DNA of 64,000 nucleotides from Cellulomonas fulva (GTDB lineage: Bacteria; Actinomycetota; Actinomycetes; Actinomycetales; Cellulomonadaceae), in assembly GCF_018531375.1 (NCBI RefSeq), contig NZ_JAHBOH010000001.1, forward strand, positions 2,728,001 through 2,792,000. Reading direction: 5' to 3'. Positions 7,549 to 16,222 of this stretch are shown here, piece after piece. The notes under the pieces are model-generated. The model made no database searches and was not told the origin of the DNA. It was given only the letters and a program-made list of their open reading frames with translations. Position 1 is the first letter of the stretch, and the number at the start of each line of letters is the position of its first letter. A program made the position numbers and the translations under genes.

Positions 7549-8343
7549 CTAGGCGCCCGGCTCGGCGGCCTGCTCGACGTCGGTCGCGAGCGTGCCCAGG
7601 TAGAGCTGGATCACCTTCGGGTCGTGCATGAGCTCGCGACCCGGACCGGAGTAGGCGTTGCGGCCCTGGTCGAGTACGTAGGCGCGGTCGCAGATCTGGA
7701 GGCACCGGCGCGCGTTCTGCTCGACGATCACGATCGAGACGCCCGCCTTGTTGATCTTGCGGGTGCGCAGGAACGCCTCGTCCTGACGGACGGGGGACAG
7801 GCCTGCCGAGGGCTCGTCGAGCAGGAGGACCGACGGGTCCATCATGAGCGCCCGGGCCATCGCGACCATCTGTCGCTCGCCACCGGACAACGAGCCCGCG
7901 CGCTGGCGCCGGCGCTCGCCGAGCGCCGGGAAGATGTCGGTGACGAACTCGAACCGCTCGGTGAACCGCTTCGCGTCCTGGAAGATGCCCATCTGCAGGT
8001 TCTCCTCGATCGACAGCGAGGGGAACACGTTGTTGGTCTGGGGGACGAACCCCACCCCGCGGCGGACGAGCTTGTCCGCACGCTCGTTGGTGATCTCCTC
8101 GCCGCCGAGCGTCACCGTGCCCTGCCGGATCGGGACGAGCCCGAACAGGGCCTTGAGCAGGGTCGACTTGCCGGCCCCGTTCGGGCCGATGATCCCGACG
8201 AGCTCGCCCGGGTGCAGCACCAGGTCGCACCCGTTGAGGATGTCGACGCCGGGGAGGTAGCCCGCGTAGAGGCCGGTGGCGGCGAGCAGCGGCTCGCCCC
8301 CGGGAGCCCCGCGGTGGACGTCGGGGCCCGTGGTCTGCGTCAC
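7549..8343 (-). CDS. livF: Liv-type ABC transporter ATP-binding protein LivF
   Basis: One of two ATPases powering branched-chain amino-acid-type uptake, 264 residues. It has Walker A GPNGAGKST, Q-loop VPQTNNVFPSLSIEENL (typical of LivF), signature LSGGERQ, Walker B VLLLDEPSAGLSP and the switch His region. The GTG start overlaps the livG stop (GTGA), showing translational coupling. The Asn-Gln-rich Q-loop and the short C-terminus distinguish it from LivG. It is the last gene of livH-livM-livG-livF. Confidence 0.93.
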   Translation of the reverse strand: MTQTTGPDVHRGAPGGEPLLAATGLYAGYLPGVDILNGCDLVLHPGELVGIIGPNGAGKSTLLKALFGLVPIRQGTVTLGGEEITNERADKLVRRGVGFVPQTNNVFPSLSIEENLQMGIFQDAKRFTERFEFVTDIFPALGERRRQRAGSLSGGERQMVAMARALMMDPSVLLLDEPSAGLSPVRQDEAFLRTRKINKAGVSIVIVEQNARRCLQICDRAYVLDQGRNAYSGPGRELMHDPKVIQLYLGTLATDVEQAAEPGA

Positions 8344-9353
8344 TTGGTCGCCTCCTCGGCCTCGGCCTCGGCCTCGTACTGGTCGGCGGCGCCCTCCTCC
8401 AGGAGCGCGTCGTCGCCCAGGTCGGTGTCGTGGTGCGCGCCCAGGTAGGCGTCGACCACGGCCTGGTCCTGCATGATCGTGCCGGGCGGACCCTCGGCCA
8501 CCGTGCGGCCCTCGGCCATCACGACGACCCAGTCCGAGATGTGCCGCACCATGTGCATGTCGTGCTCGACGAAGAGCACGGTCATGCCCTCGTCGCGCAG
8601 CGCCTGGATGTGCCCCAGCAGCGACTGGGTCAGCGCGGGGTTCACGCCGGCCATCGGCTCGTCGAGCATGACCATGGTGGGACGGGTCATGAGGGCGCGG
8701 GCCATCTCGAGGAGCTTGCGCTGACCGCCGGACAGGCTCCCGGCGAAGTCGTCGGCCTTGTCGCCGAGCTTGAACCGCTCCAGCAGCTCCCGTGCGCGCT
8801 CGGTGATCTCCGCCTCCTGGGCGCGCCACAGCCACGGGAGGAGCGACCCGAGCACGGTCTCGCCGCGCTGGTCGACCGCGCCGAGGCGCATGTTGTCCAT
8901 CACGGTCATCCGGGACAGGGCCTTGGTCAGCTGGAACGTGCGGACCATGCCGAGCCCGGCCATCCGGGCGGCCGCCTTGCCCTGCACCTGCCGGCCCTCG
9001 AACGACCACGTCCCCGCGTCGGCCCGGTCGAAGCCGGTGAGCAGGTTGAACAGCGTCGTCTTGCCGGCGCCGTTGGGCCCGATCAGTGCGGTGATCGCGC
9101 CACGCTGGACCTCGAGGTGCTCGACGTCGACGGCATGGATCCCGCCGAACGTCCGGCGCACGCCGTCGGCCACGATGATCGGGTCCGGCTTCGGCGCGCC
9201 GGGGCTCCGCGGCACCGCCGCGAGGTCACGGGCGATGCGTTCGCGGGACACGGCGCTGCGCGCCGTCGCGGACTCGGCCGGGTCGGGGACGGTCGCCGGG
9301 TCCGGCGTCGTCCCGTCGGCGGGGGAGGTGCCGGGGGGAGTCTCAGCGGACAT
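8340..9353 (-). CDS. livG: Liv-type ABC transporter ATP-binding protein LivG
   Basis: The second ATPase of the importer, 337 residues. Domain order: a disordered Pro/Thr/Ala-rich N-terminal tail (about residues 1-55), Walker A GPNGAGKTT, the LivG-type insert MVRTFQLTKALSRMTVMDNM, signature LSGGQRK, Walker B MVMLDEPMAGVNP, switch HDM, and an acidic C-terminal tail (DALLEEGAADQYEAEAEAEE). The tails make it about 80 residues longer than a typical LivG. The ATG overlaps livM by 11 nt. Either tail could be partly spurious only if translation starts further in; I see no better start. Confidence 0.92.
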   Translation of the reverse strand: MSAETPPGTSPADGTTPDPATVPDPAESATARSAVSRERIARDLAAVPRSPGAPKPDPIIVADGVRRTFGGIHAVDVEHLEVQRGAITALIGPNGAGKTTLFNLLTGFDRADAGTWSFEGRQVQGKAAARMAGLGMVRTFQLTKALSRMTVMDNMRLGAVDQRGETVLGSLLPWLWRAQEAEITERARELLERFKLGDKADDFAGSLSGGQRKLLEMARALMTRPTMVMLDEPMAGVNPALTQSLLGHIQALRDEGMTVLFVEHDMHMVRHISDWVVVMAEGRTVAEGPPGTIMQDQAVVDAYLGAHHDTDLGDDALLEEGAADQYEAEAEAEEATK

Positions 9354-10329
9354 CGATCGCCAGCTCCTTCTTGTCGCCGAGGATGCCTTGTGGTCGGAAG
9401 ATCACCAGCAGCATGAGCGTGGCACCCACCAGCATCCAGCTGAACGCCTCGGACTGCGTGCTCGAGATGAAGGACAGCTCCGCGTCCCGCAGCACGCTCT
9501 TGACGAGCATGAGCATCGTCCACATCAGGATCGAGCCCAGGACCGGACCGAACACGGTCGCGGCGCCGCCGAGCAGCAGGATCGTCCAGATGTTGAAGGT
9601 CATGGTCCGGCCCATCGTGTCCGCCTGCACCGAGGTCGGCAGCGTGTAGAAGATGCCGGCCACGGCGCCCCCGACGCCGCCGAGGATGAGCGCCTGCATC
9701 TTGTAGCCGTACACGTTCTTCCCGAGCGCGCGCACGGCGTCCTCGTCCTCGCGGATGCCCTTGAGCACCCGCCCCCACGGGCTGCGCATCCAGCGCCACA
9801 CCAGCAGGCAGCCGATCGCCACCGCGGCCCACGCGGCGACGCGCAGCCACCAGCTGCTCCCCGCGCAGTTGGGGTAGGTCCAGACCCAGATCGTCGTCCT
9901 GCCGTCGGGGAACGGGCAGAGTGCCTCGAAGGACTTCTTGTAGCCGTCCCCGCCCGAGAGCCCGGAGTTCCCGCCGGTGAGCCAGGTGAGCGACGTCGAG
10001 CGGCTGATGATGCGCACGATCTCGGCCGCCGCGATCGTGACGATCGACAGGTAGTCGCCGCGCAGCTTGAGCGTCGGGATGCCGAGGATGATGCCGAAGA
10101 TGATCGCGGAGACCATCGCCGCGATGACGGACGCCCAGAATGGCCAGCCGGCGATCGCGGTGATGGCGTACGAGTACGCGCCCAGGAGCACGAAGCCGGC
10201 CTGGCCGAAGTTGAGCAGACCGGTCATGCCGAAGTGGATGTTCAGGCCGATGGCGGCCAGGGCGTACGCGGCGGTCGCGGGCGCGAAGGCCTCGCCGGCG
10301 ACGTTCGTGAGGATGCGGGTCCAGTCCAT
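9343..10329 (-). CDS. livM: Liv-type ABC transporter permease LivM
   Basis: Integral membrane subunit of the importer, 328 residues with about 8-9 hydrophobic segments. The family signature GLNIHFGMTGLLNFGQAGFVLLGAY and the EAA-like coupling loop (GRVLKGIREDEDAVRALGKNVYGYKMQALILGG) are present, as is the terminal IFRPQGILGDKKEL. It contains an extracytoplasmic loop of about 60 residues (SLTWLTGGNSGLSGGDGYKKSFEALCPFPDG..PNCAG) with two Cys that could pair. Start ATG is 16 nt after livH. Confidence 0.92.
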   Translation of the reverse strand: MDWTRILTNVAGEAFAPATAAYALAAIGLNIHFGMTGLLNFGQAGFVLLGAYSYAITAIAGWPFWASVIAAMVSAIIFGIILGIPTLKLRGDYLSIVTIAAAEIVRIISRSTSLTWLTGGNSGLSGGDGYKKSFEALCPFPDGRTTIWVWTYPNCAGSSWWLRVAAWAAVAIGCLLVWRWMRSPWGRVLKGIREDEDAVRALGKNVYGYKMQALILGGVGGAVAGIFYTLPTSVQADTMGRTMTFNIWTILLLGGAATVFGPVLGSILMWTMLMLVKSVLRDAELSFISSTQSEAFSWMLVGATLMLLVIFRPQGILGDKKELAIDVR

Positions 10330-10345
10330 GGTGTCCCTCCTGGCC

Positions 10346-11809
10346 TCAGCCGATCCGGTCCCGCCGGCCCAGGATGCCCTGGGGCCGGACGAGCAGGACG
10401 AGGATGAGGATGAGCAGCGCGCCGGCGTACTTCATGTCCGACGGGATGACGAGGCTCGACATCTCGGCGACCACGCCGATGACGATCGAGCCGGCGAGCG
10501 CGCCCCACGCGGTCCCGAGACCGCCCAGGGTGACGGCGGCGAACATGAGCAGCAGCACCGTGCCACCCATGTTCCAGGCCGTCGACTGGAAGTAGAGGCC
10601 GACGAGCACGCCGCCCAGCGCGGCGAGGCCTGCGGCGCCGATCCACACGATCCGGATGACGCGCTCGACGCCGATGCCCGAGGCCGCGGCGAGCGCCGGG
10701 TTGTCCGACACGGCGCGCGTCGCGCGGCCCGTCCGGCTGTAGAGCAGGAAGACGGCGACGCCCGCGAGCACCACGATCGCGATGCCGGCCGAGACCAGAC
10801 CCTGCACGGTGAGCGTGACGGGGCCGATCCGGACCGGGTCGGGGTTGCTGGTGTCGATCCGCAGGCGTCCGCCGCCGTAGATGAACTGGTACAGGTACTG
10901 CAGCACCATCGAGAGCCCGATCGTGACGATCATCTGCTGCGTGAGCCCGACCCGCCGTCGGCGCAGGGGGCGCCACAGCCCGGCGTCCTGCAGCCAGCCC
11001 GTGGCGGCACCGCAGAGGGTTGCGACGAGCGCGGCGACCCAGACGTTCATCCCGAGCGTCTGCACGAAGGTGTAGGCCAGCACCGCGCCGAGCGTCACCT
11101 GCTCGCCGTGCGCGAAGCTGCTCAGCCCCGTCGTGCCGTAGATGAGCGAGAGGCCCACGGAGGCGAGCGCGAGGAGCAGACCGAACACGAGGCCGTTCGC
11201 GAGCTGCTGCGCGACCCGCTTGCCGGTCACGCCGCTGCCCGACGAGGCGGGCGCGTCGGTCCCGGGCTCGTCGCCCGGCGCCGCGGTCGGGCCGGCGCTG
11301 GCGCCCGACGTCGGCGTGGCGGTCGGTCCCGACGAGGTCGGCTCGCCCAGCGCGAAGAGCACGCGGGACTGGGAGTTGAGCAGGGCGTTCACGGTGCGCG
11401 ACGTGGTGCTCGGATCACGCAGCGTCTCGCCCTCGGGGAGCGTCTGCGGGTCGATCGTCACGGTGTAGGCGCCCGCGGTGGTGATCGGCACCGACCACGC
11501 ACCGTCGTCGTCCGTCGCCACCTGCACCGTCTCGCCGGCGCCCTCGACCGTGAGCTGGACACCGACGGCGGGCTCGCCGTCCGCCTGCTTGAGGGTGCCC
11601 AGCACGCAGCCGGTCGAGGCGTCGGGCGTGCACGGGCCGTCTCCCGTCGCGGCCGACGCGGCGGTCGGCGCCACGAGGGACAGCACCGCGAGGACGACGG
11701 CCGCGACGAGGACCAGGGCTCCGCTCGTCCGGCGTCCGCGGTCTGACCGCCTGAGCGTGTGCCGTGTGTCCGTGCCGGGTGCTCGTCCTGGATGGCCGAG
11801 TGCGCTCAC
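10346..11809 (-). CDS. livH: LivH permease fused to an exported N-terminal beta-domain
   Basis: A 487-residue protein. The C-terminal ~300 residues are a standard LivH permease (GLLLALASVGLSLIYGTTGLSSFAHGEQVTLGAVLAY; EAA-like region RATRAVSDNPALAAASGIGVERVIRIVWIGAAGLAALGG; terminal LLVRPQGILG). Before it come a signal-like hydrophobic segment ending TAASAATGD, an all-beta module resembling a carboxypeptidase regulatory-like repeat (residues about 60-150, two Cys, PAVGVQLTVEGAGETVQVATDDDGAWSVPITTAGAYTVTI), and a Ser/Thr/Pro/Gly linker. The GTG start has a GGAGGT site 6 nt upstream. The module is predicted to sit outside the membrane; its role is unknown. Confidence 0.9.
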   Translation of the reverse strand: MSALGHPGRAPGTDTRHTLRRSDRGRRTSGALVLVAAVVLAVLSLVAPTAASAATGDGPCTPDASTGCVLGTLKQADGEPAVGVQLTVEGAGETVQVATDDDGAWSVPITTAGAYTVTIDPQTLPEGETLRDPSTTSRTVNALLNSQSRVLFALGEPTSSGPTATPTSGASAGPTAAPGDEPGTDAPASSGSGVTGKRVAQQLANGLVFGLLLALASVGLSLIYGTTGLSSFAHGEQVTLGAVLAYTFVQTLGMNVWVAALVATLCGAATGWLQDAGLWRPLRRRRVGLTQQMIVTIGLSMVLQYLYQFIYGGGRLRIDTSNPDPVRIGPVTLTVQGLVSAGIAIVVLAGVAVFLLYSRTGRATRAVSDNPALAAASGIGVERVIRIVWIGAAGLAALGGVLVGLYFQSTAWNMGGTVLLLMFAAVTLGGLGTAWGALAGSIVIGVVAEMSSLVIPSDMKYAGALLILILVLLVRPQGILGRRDRIG

Positions 11810-12221
11810 CGAGGACCTCCGTCCGTCTCCTCGCGCGACCGGCCCGGGGGTGGGCGGTCGTCCTGCGTGTCGTGGTCGTGCGTGTCGCAGTCGTGCGTGT
11901 CGCCGTCGTGCCGCTCCCGCCACCGGACGCGACACTGCGCCTGTTGGCTACCGGTCGGTACGGACGCGAGCCCGGCCGACGTTAGGGACTGATTGTGTCG
12001 GGATCGTTTCGGCAGCATGCCTCCTCGGGCCGCGTGTCGCACGATCGGGTGCGTCGCGACACGCCGGCCGGCCGGGACGCGCCGGGGAACCGGTGAGCGG
12101 TCCCAGGCAGGACTAGGCAGCACGGGCCCGGGTGGGCCATGATCGACCTCGGCGCCACCGTGGGCAGCGGGACGTCGACCTCACTCGACCGGATCCCCCT
12201 CGTCCGCCGGAGGTGTCTACC
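11810..12221. other. Divergent intergenic region livH / acetyltransferase
   Basis: 412 nt without a supported gene. It holds the livH ribosome site at its left edge, a 15-bp tandem repeat array (11862-11921), an AT-richer patch near 11985-12030 that could contain divergent promoters, and the acetyltransferase Shine-Dalgarno at its right edge. In-frame extensions upstream of livH exist but merely translate the repeats. Confidence 0.6.
11862..11921. repeat. 15-bp tandem repeat, 3-4 units, upstream of livH
   Basis: Units at 11862-11876, 11877-11891 and 11892-11906 share the core TGCGTGTCG in register; the unit at 11907-11921 is degenerate. It lies 53-112 nt before the livH start, in its 5' leader or promoter. 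Confidence 0.75.
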
Positions 12222-12896
12222 GTGCGTCCCGGAGTGCAAGCGCGAGCTGCCCGCCCCGAGGATCTCGACGACCTCGTCCACCTGTCCATGGAGGCGCGCA
12301 AGGAGACGGGTGTCGGTGCGCAGCTGTGCACCGACGACGCCGAGCGCCTGCGTCGTCAGCTGGGCGCGTTCCTCGCCGTCGACGGCGGGCTCGTGCTCGT
12401 CGGCACGATCGACGACCAGCCGGCCGGCCTGCTGCTGGCGCGGCTCGTCGGTCCCAGCCTGTTCTCGGACTCGGCCTCACTCGCGCTCGAGGCGCTCTAC
12501 GTGATGCGCACGGCCCGCCGGCGCGGCCTGGGCCACGTGCTCGTCGCGACCGCCGCGGAGGCCGCCGAGCAGCACGGCGCGGCCGAGGTCTACGCCGCAC
12601 CGCTGCCCGGTGCCCGCGGCATGCAGCGGTTCCTCGCGCGGCTCGGCTTCGCGCCGGCCGCGGCGTACCGCGTCGCGGGGACGGCCGCGCTGCAGCGTCG
12701 GCTCGCGCACGACGCGACGGCGGGCACGGGCGCCCGACGGCCCGGTACCCGGGGTCTCGAGGACCTGATCGCCCGGCGTCGTCAGGCGCGTGAGGCGCGG
12801 CAGCCGCTCGAGGAGCAGACCGCGTCGCTGAGCGTCCAGGTCAACCCGACGGTGGCCCTGCGGCGGACGTCGCCGTCGTCCCGCGGCATCTGGTAG
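12222..12896 (+). CDS. GNAT-family N-acetyltransferase
   Basis: Acetyl-CoA-dependent acyltransferase of unknown substrate, 224 residues. The GNAT core spans about residues 5-155: ARAARPEDLDDLVHLSMEARKETG (alpha1), beta strands around GGLVLVGTIDDQPAGLLLARLVG, the acetyl-CoA loop ALYVMRTARRRGLGHVLVATAAEAAEQHGA, and a degenerate RFLARLGFAPA motif. A basic tail (ARRPGTRGLEDLIARRRQAREARQ, then a polar end) extends beyond the fold. The GTG start was chosen because GGAGG lies 8 nt upstream at 12209-12213. A stand-alone gene; no neighbour hints at its substrate. Confidence 0.85.
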   Translation: MRPGVQARAARPEDLDDLVHLSMEARKETGVGAQLCTDDAERLRRQLGAFLAVDGGLVLVGTIDDQPAGLLLARLVGPSLFSDSASLALEALYVMRTARRRGLGHVLVATAAEAAEQHGAAEVYAAPLPGARGMQRFLARLGFAPAAAYRVAGTAALQRRLAHDATAGTGARRPGTRGLEDLIARRRQAREARQPLEEQTASLSVQVNPTVALRRTSPSSRGIW

Positions 12897-12927
12897 CGCC
12901 GGCGGCCTCGAGCAAGAGCGGTGCGCG

Positions 12928-13329
12928 TCAGAGCGCGTCGACGATCATGCACGTGAGCCGGGCCGTGCACAGCCGGCGGTCGTCCTCGTCGACGACGACG
13001 ATCTCGTACGACGCGGTGCGCCGGCCGAGGTGCAGCGCGGTCGCGGTGCCGGTGACCGTGCCGCTGCGGGCGGCGCGGTGGTGGGTCGCGTTGAGCTCGA
13101 TCCCGACGGCGCCACGGCCCGGGCCCGCGTGCGCGACCGCCGCGTAGGAGCCGAGCGTCTCCGCCAGCGCCGCCGAGGCCCCCCCGTGCAGCAGCCCGAA
13201 CGGCTGGGTGTTCCCCTGGACCGGCATCGTGCCGACCGTGCGCTGCGCGCCGATCTCGGTCACGACGATGCCGAGCCGCTCGATCAGGGTGCCGCGCTCG
13301 TCCCGCAGGGCGTCGGGGGTGTCAGTCAT
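12928..13329 (-). CDS. Hotdog-fold thioesterase (PaaI/MenI-like)
   Basis: Acyl-CoA thioesterase-like protein of 133 residues. The family signature is QPFGLLHGGASAALAETLGSYAA, with the HGG turn and catalytic acidic residue (Glu in ALAETLGS), followed by GIELNATHHRAARSGTVTGTATALHLGRRTASYEIVVVDEDDRRLCTARLTCMI. This layout fits hotdog enzymes acting on phenylacetyl- or dihydroxynaphthoyl-CoA, but the substrate cannot be decided. The ATG at 13329 is only 19 nt from the polA start on the other strand. Longer upstream frames would run into polA and are rejected. Confidence 0.88.
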   Translation of the reverse strand: MTDTPDALRDERGTLIERLGIVVTEIGAQRTVGTMPVQGNTQPFGLLHGGASAALAETLGSYAAVAHAGPGRGAVGIELNATHHRAARSGTVTGTATALHLGRRTASYEIVVVDEDDRRLCTARLTCMIVDAL

Positions 13330-13335
13330 GGCAGA

Positions 13336-13342
13336 TAGGTTG
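13336..13342. promoter_or_regulatory. Overlapping divergent -10 elements for the thioesterase and polA
   Basis: Plus strand TAGGTT (13336-13341) ends 7 nt before the polA GTG. Minus strand CAACCT (13342-13337) ends 7 nt before the thioesterase ATG. Both would give leaderless mRNAs from a single overlapping core. Confidence 0.5.
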
Positions 13343-13348
13343 GCACCC

Positions 13349-16156
13349 GTGAGCGACGTCCAGCCAGCCGGGTCCACGCCTGACCAGTCCGCCGACCAGC
13401 CCGCCGTCGAGCCCGCCGACCAGCCTGCGGTCGAGAGCGCCCGGCCGCAGCCGTCCGGCCAGCCCGCGCGGCTGCTGCTGATCGACGGGCACTCCATGGC
13501 CTACCGCGCCTTCTTCGCGCTGCCCGTGGAGAACTTCTCGACCTCGGCGGGCCAGCCCACGAACGCGGTGTTCGGCTTCACGTCGATGCTCGCCAACCTC
13601 CTGCGGGACGAGCAGCCGACGCACGTGGCCGTCGCGTTCGACCTGGGCCGCACGACGTTCCGGACCGAGGTGTACGAGGCGTACAAGGGCACGCGCGACG
13701 CGACGCCCGAGCCGTTCCGGGGTCAGGTGGACGTGATCCGCCGGGTGCTCGAGCCGCTGCACATCCCGGTCATCACCAAGGAGCGGTTCGAGGCGGACGA
13801 CGTGCTCGCCACCCTCGCGACCCAGGCGACCGCGCAGGGCATGCAGGTGCTCATCTGCACGGGCGACCGGGACGCGTTCCAGCTCGTGTCGGACGACGTG
13901 ACCGTCCTCTACCCCGTGCGCGGCGTCTCCGAGCTCGCCCGGATGACGCCCGAGGCGGTCGAGGCCAAGTACGGCGTCGGGCCGGCGCGGTACTCCGATC
14001 TCGCGGCCCTGGTCGGCGAGACCTCGGACAACCTCCCGGGCGTCCCCGGCGTGGGACCCAAGACGGCCGCGAAGTGGCTCACGCAGCACGACGGGCTGGA
14101 GGGCGTCGTCGCGGCGGCCGAGCAGATCACCGGCAAGGCGGGGGAGTCGCTGCGCGCGAACCTCGAGCAGGTGCAGCTCAACCGTCGCCTCAACCAGCTG
14201 GTGCTCGACCTGGACCTGCCCGTCGGGCCCGAGGACCTCGAGGCGCGGCCGTGGGACCGCCAGGCGCTGCACACGATCCTCGACGAGCTCGAGTTCCGCA
14301 CGCTGCGGGACCGGCTGTTCGCGATGCTCCCGGACGAGTCGAGCGCGTCCGCGGTGGCCGTCGCGGCGGCGGCGCTCGAGCTCGCGGACCTCGCCGACGG
14401 CGCGCTCGAGGGCTGGCTCGCCGCGCGTCGGCAGCACGCGCTGGGCCTGGACGTGCGCGGGTCGGGTGCGCCCGCGGGTGGCGACGCCTGGGGAGTCGCG
14501 ATCGCCGACGCCGACGGCCAGGCGGCCCTGGTCGACCTCGCGGCGGTGTCACCGCAGGACGAGGCGGCCCTGGCGGGCTGGCTCGCGGACGCCGAGGCGC
14601 CGAAGATCGTGCACGGCGCCAAGGTGGCCGCTCACGCGCTGCGCGGCCGCGGTCTCGCGCTGGCCGGGGTGGTGCAGGACACCGAGCTCGCCGCGTACCT
14701 CTGCCAGCCGGACCGCCGGGCCTACGACCTGCCCGACCTCGCGATCGGGTACCTGCACCGCGAGCTCGGTGAGGACGAGGGCTCCGCGGGCGGCCAGGGT
14801 GCCCTCGACCTCGAGCTCGACGGCACGGACGAGGACCGGCGCGCCGCCGTGCGCGCCGCGGCGGTCCGCGACCTCGCCGAGGTGCTGGACGCCGAGGTCG
14901 CGGACCGCGGTGCGCGCCACCTGCTGACCGACGTCGAGCTGCCGCTCGAGGACGTGCTGGTGCGCCTCGAGGCGACGGGCATCGCGGTCGACGCGCCCTA
15001 CCTGGCCGAGCTCGAGCGCGGCTTCGGCGCGCAGGTGACGGCTGCGGCGGCGGACGCGTACGCCGTGATCGGCCGCGAGGTGAACCTCGGCTCGCCCAAG
15101 CAGCTGCAGGAGGTTCTCTTCGACCAGCTCGGCATGCCCAAGACCAAGCGGATCAAGACGGGGTACACCACCGACGCGGCCGCGCTGACGGACCTGTACG
15201 CGCGCACGCAGCACCCCTTCCTGGAGCACCTGCTCGCCCACCGGGACGCGATCCGGCTGCGGCAGACGGTCGAGGGCCTGCAGCGGTCGGTGGCGCCCGA
15301 CTCCCGCATCCACACCACCTTCCAGCAGACGATCGCGGCGACCGGTCGGCTGTCCTCGACCGACCCGAACCTGCAGAACATCCCGATCCGGACCGAGGAG
15401 GGCCGCCGCATCCGGCGTGCGTTCGTCGTCGGACCCGGGTTCGAGACGCTGCTCACCGCGGACTACTCGCAGATCGAGATGCGGATCATGGCCCACCTCT
15501 CGGGTGACGAGGGCCTGATCGCCGCCTTCCGCTCGGGGGAGGACCTGCACAGCTACGTCGGGTCGCGCGTGTTCGGCGTGCCCACCGACCACGTGACCGC
15601 CGCGCAGCGCTCCAAGATCAAGGCGATGTCCTACGGCCTGGCGTACGGGCTCTCGTCGTACGGCCTGTCGCAGCAGCTCGGCATCGAGGTCGGCGAGGCG
15701 GCCGAGCTCATGCGGGACTACTTCGAGCGGTTCGGCGGCGTGCGCGAGTACCTCACCGGCGTGGTGGACGAGGCACGGGCGACCGGCTACACCGCGACGC
15801 TGCTGGACCGGCGCCGCTACCTTCCCGACCTGACGAGCGACCACCGGCAGCGGCGCGAGGCGGCCGAGCGGATGGCGCTCAACGCGCCGATCCAGGGCAG
15901 CGCGGCGGACCTGATCAAGCTCGCGATGCTGGGGGTCGACGCCGAGCTCACGCGGCGCGGCCTCGCCTCCCGGATGCTGCTCCAGGTGCACGACGAGCTG
16001 GTGCTCGAGGTCGCCGCCGGCGAGCGGGACGAGGTCGAGCAGCTGGTCCGGGAGCAGATGGCCGGGGCGGGCGATCGGCTGCCCGGCGGGCCGCTCGACG
16101 TGCCGCTGGACGTGAGCGTCGGCGCGGGCGCGAGCTGGCACGAGGCCGGGCACTGA
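13349..16156 (+). CDS. polA: DNA polymerase I
   Basis: Gap-filling polymerase for repair and Okazaki-fragment processing, 935 residues. Order: a low-complexity N-terminus with a 24-bp duplication (ADQPAVE twice), the 5' nuclease domain (LLLIDGHSMAYRAFFAL; ATGDRDAFQL-type motif CTGDRDAFQLVSD; GETSDNLPGVPGVGPKTA), a 3'-5' exonuclease fold, and the polymerase (motif A LTADYSQIEMRIMAHLSGD, motif B region AQRSKIKAMSYGLAYG, motif C LLQVHDELVLEV). The exonuclease acidic residues appear missing (LDVRGSG where DxE is expected), so proofreading is probably absent, as in many actinobacterial PolA proteins. The GTG start is set by the -10 hexamer 7 nt upstream. Confidence 0.96.
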   Translation: MSDVQPAGSTPDQSADQPAVEPADQPAVESARPQPSGQPARLLLIDGHSMAYRAFFALPVENFSTSAGQPTNAVFGFTSMLANLLRDEQPTHVAVAFDLGRTTFRTEVYEAYKGTRDATPEPFRGQVDVIRRVLEPLHIPVITKERFEADDVLATLATQATAQGMQVLICTGDRDAFQLVSDDVTVLYPVRGVSELARMTPEAVEAKYGVGPARYSDLAALVGETSDNLPGVPGVGPKTAAKWLTQHDGLEGVVAAAEQITGKAGESLRANLEQVQLNRRLNQLVLDLDLPVGPEDLEARPWDRQALHTILDELEFRTLRDRLFAMLPDESSASAVAVAAAALELADLADGALEGWLAARRQHALGLDVRGSGAPAGGDAWGVAIADADGQAALVDLAAVSPQDEAALAGWLADAEAPKIVHGAKVAAHALRGRGLALAGVVQDTELAAYLCQPDRRAYDLPDLAIGYLHRELGEDEGSAGGQGALDLELDGTDEDRRAAVRAAAVRDLAEVLDAEVADRGARHLLTDVELPLEDVLVRLEATGIAVDAPYLAELERGFGAQVTAAAADAYAVIGREVNLGSPKQLQEVLFDQLGMPKTKRIKTGYTTDAAALTDLYARTQHPFLEHLLAHRDAIRLRQTVEGLQRSVAPDSRIHTTFQQTIAATGRLSSTDPNLQNIPIRTEEGRRIRRAFVVGPGFETLLTADYSQIEMRIMAHLSGDEGLIAAFRSGEDLHSYVGSRVFGVPTDHVTAAQRSKIKAMSYGLAYGLSSYGLSQQLGIEVGEAAELMRDYFERFGGVREYLTGVVDEARATGYTATLLDRRRYLPDLTSDHRQRREAAERMALNAPIQGSAADLIKLAMLGVDAELTRRGLASRMLLQVHDELVLEVAAGERDEVEQLVREQMAGAGDRLPGGPLDVPLDVSVGAGASWHEAGH
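13391..13438 (+). repeat. 24-bp tandem duplication at the 5' end of polA
   Basis: Two consecutive 24-nt units (13391-13414 and 13415-13438) differ at few positions and encode ADQPAVEP / ADQPAVES in the disordered N-terminus, before the first nuclease motif. Confidence 0.8.
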
Positions 16157-16222
16157 CCCGCCCGCGCTGACCGCACCCGGAACCTCTCGCGCGAACCTCC
16201 GAAAGTCCTCGTAGCGAAACGG

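Noticed and set aside
11862..11921. Possible CRISPR-like array
   Set aside because: Units are 15 bp and directly abutting without spacers, with no cas genes in the window.
11810..11935. Longer livH start at 11935
   Set aside because: The extension translates the 15-bp repeats (RHARL-type); a GGAGGT site points to the GTG at 11809.
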